Origin: Diorhabda sublineata | Lineage: Eukaryota; Arthropoda; Insecta; Coleoptera; Chrysomelidae | Direction of reading: 5' to 3' | DNA: 64,000 nucleotides | NCBI RefSeq assembly: GCF_026230105.1 | Contig: NC_079475.1 | Coordinates: forward strand, 10,866,125 to 10,930,124 | Shown: positions 47,305 through 59,300 of the stretch, one piece after another | Layout: every line of letters begins with the position of its first letter | Numbering within the stretch: the stretch's first letter is position 1 | The notes under the pieces: model-generated | Told to the model about the DNA's origin: nothing | Seen by the model: only the letters and a program-made list of their open reading frames with translations | Database searches by the model: none | Position numbers and translations under genes: made by a program

Positions 47305-50300
47305 GTAAGTAATATAATCTACAAAATTGTAGATAATACTGATAATTTATCGATTAAGCCAAGGGGAAAATCATATTTTACTGATGTGAAGTCACTGTAG
47401 ATTTTTAAAATAAATATAGAACGACAATTAGACAAAAGATTGACTTTTCACAGGATGACAATGTTTTCACAAAGGTGATGAAATTGTTAGAAATATCATC
47501 TGCAAAATTTTTATTTAAACCTGATAGATTATGTTCAATACTTGAACGAAACTCTTTAATTGAAGAAATCGAAGAAAAGTTACGTAAATATTATTCTGAA
47601 TAGGTTCCGTTTCTTTGAATGATTTGTAGGTAATTATTTGCTTTTAAAAGTGAAAATGCTGAAAAGTTACGTATACAAAAACTATCTTGACGTTGGTTAG
47701 GTGTCCCAGACCAAGAATTAGTCTCGTTATCCCAGAGGATACACCACACAGCGGCTCTTTTCTATGAGATTAATCCAAGGTGGAACTGCCGAGGGATGAA
47801 AGGTACCGGATCCCTAATCAAGCGTCGCGAACAATGCTTGCGGGATACCTGACGAAATTCCAAGCGCCCTGCAAGAGACCTTCAGCCCTGCTCTACCCAG
47901 GATTTACAACACGGTGGTGCAAGTAAAGCTTGTTAAGAGACATGAAACTGCACCCGATTTAGGACTCGGTGCTATGTTACTAAACGATACGCCTCTGGCC
48001 TTTTCTATATTGATATATTTTCAGATATTTTCTTAATTTTTAAACTTTTAACACAAGCCTTAACTTGCATAAAGTTAGCGCAATACGTATTAACCATCTA
48101 CTGTAAAAAACTTTATTATTACGAGGTTTAAAATTATTTTGGTTGTATAATGTTTACTAATTTGATCGGTACAAAATAATAAGTACTTTGTATTGTTTAT
48201 TTTTTCCCATACAGAGGAGAGGTCATCTGGTTCATTGCACAATCAGAAAATTCTTGTGTAAATAGCAACCTCGTTTCTAGATATCTAAAATAGTTGTACA
48301 CGTTTCAACAGAAAATATATCATTAGTATATATAGTGATTTATATATAAACTTAAAATTAAAGGAATGATCTCATATCCAGATAAATTATTATCGGTATT
48401 ATAATCATAATCAGAGCTTTAAAAATTGGTCAACATTATATGAGGATCATCTATCATATTAGGCCAGATTTAGTTAACGAATTATTCATCATTGATTTGA
48501 AAAAAATCTATTACAATGTAGATTTAATTAGAAAAGAAGGTAAACAGGAAAAAATCCAGTTAGTAAGACAATCATCTTCGGGAGTTAGAAACAGTTGAAA
48601 TAACTCCTAGGGAACCAAGACCAAAGAAGATCTATTGAATATAGAAAAAACTCTACGAATACACAAACAGGAGTCTTATTGGTGGATTGCCACCTTAATT
48701 GACACCTGAGAACGCTTAGCAGCGAATACAACGTGCAGATTCTGCAAGTATAGGATGAAACCTCTATCTACATTCTCTCGAGGTGTTAAAGTCTTCTGAC
48801 CCCAAAAGTATTACCCTTAGGAACGTATGAAATAGAAGTTTTTTTGGTGGATTGTCACCTTAATTGACACCTGAGAACGCTTAGCAGCGAATACAACGTG
48901 CAGATTCTGCAAGTATAGGATGAAACCTCTATCTACATTCTCTCGAGGTGTTAAAGTCTTCTGACCCCAAAAGTATTACCCTTAGGAACGTATGAAATAG
49001 AAGTTTTTTTGGTGGATTGTCACCTTAATTGACACCTGAGAACGCTTAGCAGCGAATACAACGTGCAGATTCTGCAAGTATAGGATGAAACCTCTATCTA
49101 CATTCTCTCGAGGTGTTAAAGTCTTCTGACCCCAAAAGTATTACCCTTAGGAACGTATGAAATAGAAGTTTTTTTGGTGGATTGTCACCTTAATTGACAC
49201 CTGAGAACGCTTAGCAGCGAATACAACGTGCAGATTCTGCAAGTATAGGATGAAACCTCTATCTACATTCTCTCGAGGTGTTAAAGTCTTCTGACCCCAA
49301 AAGTATTACCCTTAGGAACGTATGAAATAGAATTTTTTTGGCTGCTAGGTAATTCCCAAATTCTGAACTTTATTAAAGGAGTGGTATTAATAGATCAGTT
49401 GTAGACGTTGTACATCCCAAGACCCACAGCTGGAGAAGGGGACACATTAGACCTTGACAACTTGAATCAAAAAATACATACAACAATGTAGTTTGAAAAA
49501 TACCAATTTTGTATTTTAAGGGTGGATCAGAGATGTAGTAAAGGGATCGGCCCTGGATATAAAACAGATCCGATGCCCAACAGTACCAGAATATGTATTG
49601 ATAGACAACAACCATCACATCAAATGTGAAGAAACACAGCTACTTATTACCACAACAACTTGTTACAGTAGATTATACGAATAAGTTATTGAAAATCAAA
49701 AACAATTTCAACAAAATAGAAGGTGGGGTTAAAGTACTCAGAACTCGTCGTCGATATTGCGGTTTTTCTGTAACCTAGTAAAACTGTTTACCAGCCAAAT
49801 GGAGGACGATGGCGAATAATACAGTCGCAGCTTTACCCGCCAACCGCAATCTGCGGAGAACCGTTTGTCTCTTTTCTGTCTTGTAGTCTATTGTAGAACA
49901 CATCACTCTGTTATCCACCACAACTCCTTCCTGAGAGGTAAATCTAATTAACCCCTTCCAAATCTAATCCTCAAAGAATCCAACGAACCTTTCTCTCTCT
50001 CTCTCTCTCTATTACTAACAGAGCTCAATCAGAATCACTCGGAGTAGCAAGCAACTTATGAAGATGATAACCACGTTCAAGCAGTAAATTACTACATTAT
50101 AAGCTTTATATGGCACAGTTACTTTTGTTCCTTTCTCATTCGAACTGCTAAGGTGTCATCAAAAGTATGAATTGATGATTACAAGCACGTGGTACGACTT
50201 AACACCAGCTGACACAGAAGAAAAAATTGTCAGAAACCAGATTCACAAACGCAACACTGTCAATCAAATCCTACCCTAATGCGAAAGTACCTGCCGCTGA

Positions 50301-53300
50301 TGATCCTCGTTCAATAGACAGCTAGTTTGAAGAACTACAGAATCTTGTAGACCAAGTAGAAAATAATAACGTACTTGGGAATTGTATTAAACAATCAATG
50401 GGATACTAACGTCGAGATACGAGTAAAAATAACCAAAGCGGGAGCAAGTTTTATGAAACTCAGAAAAAAAACCTTCGCAACCATGATCTTAATCTTGATC
50501 TGTGTATGAGGATGGTATGATGTTAGTCTTTCCTGATCTCTTGTACGGCGCAGAGACATGGAAGTTCACAGAAGATCTATTCAAACCTTTGGAGGCGTTA
50601 GATTTATCGCAGTTGGGTTGATAGAGTTACAAACAACGGAACTAAATTTAGAATACTTCAGTCATGTGATGCGCAACACTATAAATGATCTTCTTCACTT
50701 GATAATGGAAAGTAAACGGTAGGAGAAGCATAGGTTCCACACAACATCAGCAACTATATTCGATATAACACTCGCACTAATCGCAGTATTTATCTACAAA
50801 CAGAATTCGAGATAGAAATTCGAAAACTATAGAAATTAGATTTAGATTGGATAAGCTAGGGCATAAGGTTGTACATTTACCTCGACTTATTGATCTATTG
50901 TGTACCTCGGACTCTTCAGCAGTCAGGCAGCAATGACTTTGTAAAGTGAGCTGCCTGTCTGTGTGCTATACACAATTATTGTTTATATGAAAAGTGTTAT
51001 CACTATCGACTTGGGTCAACGTTATTTTTGATATAACGACTCAATATCCTGTATATATATACCCAGTTTTTCATAATCTATTAAATTACAAATACAACGG
51101 TAAAAATCATATAATTATACATCTAATTAATCGAAAGTTTCAGACGGTTGAAACTTATTGTTCATCTTAAAAAGTAGTAACTTTGTCTGTAGTTAATTCT
51201 GTTTAAATACCATGAATTATTTCTCATTGTAATAAGTGAAAGGTGTAATTAAATACTTTAAAATTTAATCATATTCAACTAACATGGAAGAGAAAAGAAA
51301 ATTCTTAAGATGAGAGTTTGCAATGGATCGTAAAAGAACTTGAGAGGGAGTAGCCAAATTACCAAAAAATTGGAGGATTGTGTCATAAAACCAGGTGACC
51401 AAAGACCGCAACTAATGATGAAAAATCCTTTAACGAGCGTTTTAGACCCATTTCTGTATCTGATATTCGCAGCATACGTTCCAACCACAAACTACACCTT
51501 CATAGTATCCTTTTCAGATCTAGATCCAACTGAAGCTTCAGAAAAAGTATAAAATCATTTAAATTTGTTACAAAACTAGCTCAATCAGTGGAAAATTCAC
51601 GCCAATGCCATTAAATCAGTGCATTTACTGTTTGTTCACAAATGTCTATCAATATTCCCATTCCCAAAAAAACTGCACTGGCTACTTAACAAAAGACCTC
51701 AACTAAGGCTCGTACATAAATTGCTCATCTACAAAACTCATTCATATCAATTAGAACTATGAGTCTGCAGTAAACCTTCAAATACGAAGATACTCGAAAC
51801 ATTTCAATCCACAACACTCCGTATGTTAAACAAAGCCCCTTGGTAAGTTACTAACCAAACAATTCACAACGATCTGAACATTCCACTAAGCAAAGATGTG
51901 ATAAAGAACTTTTTCACAAGATACAAAAATCGATCCAATGACAAGACAGTCCCACAATAAATAATCTTCCAGTACCATCAATGGATGGTTCCTAGCCCAT
52001 TTGTGGACTAGTCCCATCATGCATCTGATTTCTGATGGTCCGCCCATCATTCAAAATTGGTTTCCACTATTCTGCAATTAAAATTACTGTCTGGACAAAA
52101 CTGGAGCGCCTATAGTCAAGACTCTAAATTTGTGATCCTAGTAAACATTTGTAGTAATGCTGACGCGGTTCCAATACAGTTTTCCTCTCATCTTCGCACG
52201 GAAAAAAGGAGATTTTTAGAGAGTGGAAATCCCGCACTACCTACCATCTCATTCCTCAAAGGAAGTGTCTTTGAAATATTTTTCTTTATGAATAAAAAAG
52301 CCTTCTATCTACACGCGTATGACCGTCATTACAATACAGTTAATACATGAAAAATTTCGCTATAGAATCGACCAACATCGCGGTAGATTCTACTGGCAGA
52401 TGGCGATAATATGGATTCCATCAAACTTGGGGTATTCTGTTAAGTTTAACATTAAAACAATATAATTATCTATCAATATCAATGAAATCCTATAAGAAAT
52501 TGGGTGTTCTGCGAGAGCCATGCTCTAATAACTAATTACTTTTCTTTTGTTTCCCTTAATCAATAATAAGGAATATTTAGCTTCTGAAAACACGACTTAT
52601 TATAACCTGAAGTTACAAGGGTTGGTACCCAATCAATCTAAATTAGTCTAAACTTGTGGTTTATGCAGTAAAGACGTCCTAAAAAAGCAAACGAAATTAG
52701 TAGTAAAGGGCGTTCTGCCATCGTTGTTTTATATAACTCATTATGGGTAGAGAAGCAATTTTAGAGATCGTTCACGCTCGGGAAAGCCAGAGATACCACG
52801 TCAAGTGGAGATAATTTCATTGTTTTTACCGAAAAGAGAAATAGACGCTTAACTGCATCAAAAATCCGCGTTGAAGTAAACAAAACCCGAGTTTAACCTT
52901 CATGATTGACTACAGTGTCGATGTTCCAAAACCCTTCCTAAAGCCACAAAACAAGATAAAACGGATGTAGTATGCTTCGAAATTGGACTGAAAAATATTT
53001 TAAAAAAGCTTTTAGTCCCGATGTATCCAAGTTTGAGCTACTCGGTTCAAAACGAAGAAGTTACGTTCGACGTCCAAGAAAAGATGATGCCAGACTGTGC
53101 AGTCCCAGCAATCAAGCTTAATGATAGCTCAATTATGGTCTGGAGTTGCTTTTCTAGCCATGGACCTGACAATTTGATCGAAATTATGGAAAAGGAACAG
53201 TACAAAAAAGTTTCTTAGAGTTGGCGATTTATTATTTTCATTTTCCAACAGGATAATGACCACAAGCATCGTTTCAAATTATGCAGATTTTGTTTGAAAG

Positions 53301-56300
53301 AAAAAGAGGAACAAGGGGGGTTAATAAACATGGTTTTGCCTCTCCAGAGCCAAGATCTCAATCCCATTAAACTTTTGTGGAAAGAACTTGATAGGAACGA
53401 CCGTAATTGTGGACCATACTCGAGAGAAGAAATATTGGATGCTTTATGCAAAAGTTTGAGCGATATATCACAAGACACTATCAACAATTTAAATGCCCGT
53501 ATGGCAAAACTTGTGAAAAAAGTCATGGAATGTAAAGAAATTGATATTTTTGGAATTGTATTTAATTTTCCTACTTTAATTAAGGTGGTCTTAAACTAAT
53601 TTTTAGTAAACATGATAAAAAATAAAATGATATCGTTATCATTCTCTAAATATGGTCACGATGTTGCCAAAAGATCAAGGTTTACAAAATATTATCTACT
53701 TGTGGGTGTAACATTTTTAATGAGTATAGTATCGTTGAATTACTTGAGGTTAAAATTAAACCTGACAAAACGATTACTGTTTTTTCATCTTTGTAATAAT
53801 TGTATTTATTATGATTGAACTTTATGCCATAACCATGTTTATGAAAGGAATATAGCTACTTATATTTCAAGAACATATGAGAGATAAATCATTTTTCAAT
53901 AATGATAATATAGATAATGGAATTTCTTGAGATAATATTCTTATCTCATCCTTGAGCGGATTAACTTTTTCATTTTATTAAAAATGGAATTGTGGTAGTC
54001 GTTTTCGCCCAATATACGAGGACTAATCCCTTTACTTTAATAAAACACAGGAGTTTGAACCAATTTTTCCATTCCGATTGAGATATCTCCCAAACATATT
54101 AACCCTTTGAGTACGGAATTATTTGGAGACTTTTATGCATATGGAACGGATTTAATTTTTTGCTATATGGATTAATATGTATCCTTTTTTCAAAATTGGT
54201 TGTGCTACTTCTAGGACAACACTCTCAGACGCTGGTATATCAGTTCCTGGTATTTTATCTGTGCAAACATAGATTTTAAAACGAATACAATAACCTGATG
54301 AAGACTCGCAAAGTTTATAGATTTTTATTCCAAATCGCGCTCGTTTCGATGGATTGAATTGAATATAACTCAAACGTCCTTTGAACTTCATAAGAGATTC
54401 ATCTAGTGATACTGCGCTCTCTGGAGTATAAAGATGATCGAATGTATTATTTAGATAATCAACTAAATTTCCGATTTTCCCAATTCTATCATTTTTATCC
54501 AACTTTTTGTTGTCTGTAAAATGAAGGAATTTTGAGATATCAAAAAATCAATCCTGTGGAATAGTGGCTGCAAAAATTGGAGTATCTATAATAGTTCTTT
54601 TTGACCAATATGATCCCAAATTAGATTTTTTTACTTGAAACATAATAATACATAATGCAATATATATCCCTTCATTTCATCCAAAGTTACTGGAAACCAC
54701 TTTAGGTTTCGTTTATTTGCACCTTCTTTCGTAATTATTTGACTGGCATATCTATTCGTTTCTTCTACTATCATTTTCCAAAAAATTTCAGTAAGAACTT
54801 GGTCCAGCACTTTCAAAGGTGTAGGATTATCACCTAATTTGCGATCAACGCCAACTAGCGGGGGTGTCGTAAAAATTAACGCCTACTTATCAAACTCAGA
54901 TGACGAGTCAGACTCGTCCACCGTAACTTCGCCCAAGTAAACACATGACGAGTCTCACTCGTCAAATGTACTCAAAGGGTTAAGAAGGGAAAAAAAGAAA
55001 GGGTTATACGGCGGATGACCCATTAATTCCGATGTTTTGACTGTTCGTTTTTGTTTGAACAGATGTTTGAGCTCGAATGGTCGTGGTGGAGAATGTTTCG
55101 TCTTCAGCGATTAGTTTCCCTGATTTTTGGCAAACGTACGTTGCTTTAAAGGAAAAGTAGTGACATGTCCAGTTATTTCGAAAAAAAAAAGACGACCATT
55201 TGCTTACGGCACGTTATGAAAGGCCGATCGAGTGGAGATTATAGTTCAATGAATTCGAAGCCTGACTGCGTACGTTAAGCTGATCCAAGAAAATATCTTT
55301 ACGCGATTTCCCCTGATATTTTTCTTTTATAGCCTCGCATAATTATGGAACTAAATTACCATAATAAGTACCCAATACGCCTTCAGCTTCCCAAAATAAT
55401 GTTAGCATAACCATTCCTTTTGAAGATTTCAACATAATTGTTCAATACGTTAATAACTTACACGTGCATAATTCTTTAATCGTATATAGTAAAAGGGATG
55501 ATCATCCAGTGCCATTTGGTGAACTTTTTGGATGATCTCCGCCGTATGCATGCGAGGATGGTTCCAGAAATATCTTGGAAAATACCACTGTATTAGAAAC
55601 TACAAAGTCTAAACATGTAAAAAATTGATCATCATTATGTGATACAATACTTTACACCCGAAACAAAAAAAAAACAATCCAAACAATGGCCTGAAAAGGG
55701 AGAACCGGCTCCAAAGAAGGCATCCCATCTGCAGACAAGGTCATGTCGTCGGTTTTTTTGGGATGCGCGTAGCATTATTTCCATTAACTATCTTGAAAAA
55801 GGAAAAACTATCAACGGCAAGTGTTATGCGAACTTATTGCAACGTTTGATCGACGAAATTGATCCAAAATGGCCACATTTGGCTAAGAAGAAAGTCTTGT
55901 TTCATCAAAACAATGCACCAGCATAACATCCGTTATTGCAATGGCCAAAATTGATACACAAACGTTTTAATTGCTACATCATGTATCTTATTCGTCAGAC
56001 TCAGCCCCGTCAGATTATTTTCTGTTCCCAGACTTGCAAAAATGACTTGGTGTCAAAAGATTATACAAGAATGAAGAGGTGACGGCTATTTTGAAGAGCT
56101 TGACGATTCTTATTATTAAAAGGGCATCGAACTTATTGAACATTGAACTGAAAAAGTGTATAGAGCTAAAAAGAGATTTTTTTCTTCTGGGAACATTCTC
56201 GCATATATAGTTTTTACAGAAAATACGTTCCCTTAAGAGCTTGGAAGTTGTGAGAACACTAATATCTGCTATTTATATTAAAACATTGGACAATGGTTCA

Positions 56301-59300
56301 CATTTTCATGTCGAATTTCATGTCAATTTATAATGATAGGTATCTTGGTCCATTTTCATTTGGTTTATTGCAGCTCTTGATGAATCAGAAACTCGACGCT
56401 TTCTCCGTGCTTTTTTTTGATAAAAAAAATATAATTTTTAGGCCCGCATGGAGGTCGAAGACTTGTTCGTAGACTTGGCAGACGGTAGAAAACTTTTAAA
56501 ATTACTAGAAATAATATCTGGTGAAAAATTAGCAAAACCGAACAATGGAAAAATGAGGGTACACAAAGTCGAAAACGTCAACAAAAGCTTAGCATTTCTA
56601 CATACAAAAGTCCGTTTGGAAAGTATAGGAGCAGAAGATATCGTAGACGGAAATCCCAGACTTATTTTAGGTTTAATATGGACTATCATTCTAAGGTTTC
56701 AGATCCAGGAAATCGAAATTCCAGAAGTAAGTGTTTTATCACCATTTTCTCACATTTCAATTAATTAACAGTATAAGGTTCTAAACAATTGATACCCTGT
56801 ATGACTTCGCGATGCAAATTTGAAAATTCTTCACGTTTCGGCTCTCACTTTGAAGCCATTATCAATATAGCGATGATTATTCGATCATTAGTAAGAAGTG
56901 ATCCGATTCCGTCTCAATCTGTCTATTCCAGGCAACGAGTCATCCCTTTTTCCTGGTTGATTTCAAGGCCACAATTTGCCCATCCTTGGAATTTCACAGA
57001 GAAAATGAAAAGCTGAAACAAAAAAAAATATCAAATGATTAAATCAGAAATCATTAATCATTAATAGTTCTTTTGTTCATAATCCTGACCGCGGAAACCT
57101 TTCCGAACATATTTGTATTCTCTTAATTATTGTTTTATGTTTTGTCTCTTATCATTTTCAGATACTTCTCGCTGTTGTTCATCTTATTATTTCTCTATAC
57201 CTCATAAATATCCAATACAATTTTTTTAGGATGAAGACAATGAAAGTTCGGAAAAGAAATCAGCCAAAGATGCCTTATTATTATGGGCACAACGTAAAAC
57301 TCATGGTTACCCAGATGTGCACATTACAGACTTTTCTTCATCGTGGCGAAACGGTTTAGGTTTCAACGCGCTCATCCATTCTCACAGACCTGATTTATTC
57401 GATTTCGATTCTTTAAAGAATGGCAAAAACATCGACAACTTGAATCATGCATTCGATATGGCACAAAACGAATTGGGCATTCCTAGATTATTGGATGCTG
57501 AAGATATCGATACTTCAAGGCCCGATGAGAAAAGTATAATGACGTATGTAGCTTCATACTACCATACGTTTGCAAGGATGAAACAGGAAGAAAAGTCTGG
57601 AAGACGTATCGCAAAGGTATGTACTGTCAATAATCAAATTGTGTCTAGCTTTCAAAAAAATTGAAAATTTGAAATATTTCCAATAACAGACATTGTCAAC
57701 TGAATCCAAACTGTTGTTGCTTCGTACTGGAATTTTATTTACATTCTGATCTTCTATTTTGTCTATTGATTATCCTTATTATCGGGGATTTTATTATTAT
57801 TATTTAAAACTATTTAGTGTATAAGGTTATAATCGGTGAAGATGAATTTTCACGAGGAAATAAACGGCTCTGAACAATAAACTTGAAGATGCTACACCAA
57901 AACCAGGAAATAACCAGGAAAAAGCTGAGATAAAAGAAAATTCAGAATAAGATGGCATGCCACAACAGATGATGATGAAGATGAAGTAATCAAGTAGAAT
58001 CCAAACTAAAAAAAAAACACGAGAAAGTTCATTCACACCCTATATAACAAATATAAACTTTTTGATGAGTCAATATAGAAACCAATAAAGACTCGCCTCC
58101 AATCATAGAAAAACAAATCTTAAATGGACCAGAAGCGACGAAAAAATACTCAACTATTTGGCATAAATATTGACCCCAAAGAATTGGAAAGAAACTTGAA
58201 TAACGTTCCAATGAATAAACCATTAACGATGGGTGACGTTCAACAAGAAGAAAAGCACCTATATAGACAAAATAACGTCATCAATGATTAGGAAATTTCC
58301 AATCAAAGGTGTTGTGTTGATGATTCACATACTAAACGTCATCCTAAGACTAGACAAAAACCCAAATGAAGTTACAGGACCTTAAGTCTTTCACCAGTCC
58401 AAAATACTGGAAAGCTTACTGCTACAAAGGATCGATAAACAGATCCTGAATAGGATAACTTGGTTATCGAAACGTTTTATTACATCCCGGGGATTCCCTG
58501 AAATTGTGCACAACGTTAGATTTCCAAATATGTTTGAAATAATGTTGAGTTTCTTGTTTGGTGCGGACGCATTTCTATCCCGTAAAGAGAAACGAGTACC
58601 AGGATTTACAGCTGCGAAAGATCGCTCAATACTTCTACTGCGTGATAACGCAAGCGTAGATTTTATTTTATATTAGTTTATGAAACCAAAAATCCAAGAG
58701 AGTTTAAAGGGATATCTACATCAACTTTACGATTGGTTTGGGAGTCTAAAGATGGATAACTATGAAAATTTTCCATGATTGATTCACTCTGCTGGTCTAT
58801 TAAATGTTATTATGAAATTAAAAAACTTGAACAAAAATCTACAAGCCACCCAACGAATTTATCAGACTTAACAACACGCAGTCCAGTCGAAGTGGTGTTG
58901 AAGAGTGGAGAAGAAAAGGATTTTGGAAAAATTACAATATCCTAAACGCTGTAAACTTTTCTTGGAATAAGATTTCAGTAAGAACCAAGACATTTGACAC
59001 TATGTCTATAGATGAAATGGTGGTATTAGCGGAACAAACCGGTTTAGATTAGGTAAATGTGGAAGACGTCGAAGAAATGGTTCAAGAAACAGCGGCTAAT
59101 TTTCAAACCTCACAAAGACTTAAAAATCCCTTACATCAGTCAATGAAAACATTTCCAACAACTTTCCAATAAAGCCAGGTGTACCTCAAGGAAGCGTTCT
59201 CGGACCACTACCAACTAACAAAGATACCACCGTCATCCCAGACAATTAAATATTTCATAGAAATGGCCGTGGCAGTGACCTCCAAGAAATTCCACAAATT

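Larger units (their letters stand above)
47305..56441. other. kst 9.1-kb intron, transposon-rich
   Basis: Holds, in order, a GC-richer unidentified block (47690-47990), the 165-bp tandem array, an LTR-like copy, RTE and jockey pieces, a Tc1 relic, and the mariner/piggyBac nest. All are listed separately. No additional kst exon was seen. Confidence 0.8.

Noticed and set aside
56438..56689. 83-codon minus-strand frame over kst CH1 exon
   Set aside because: Antisense shadow of a certain coding exon.
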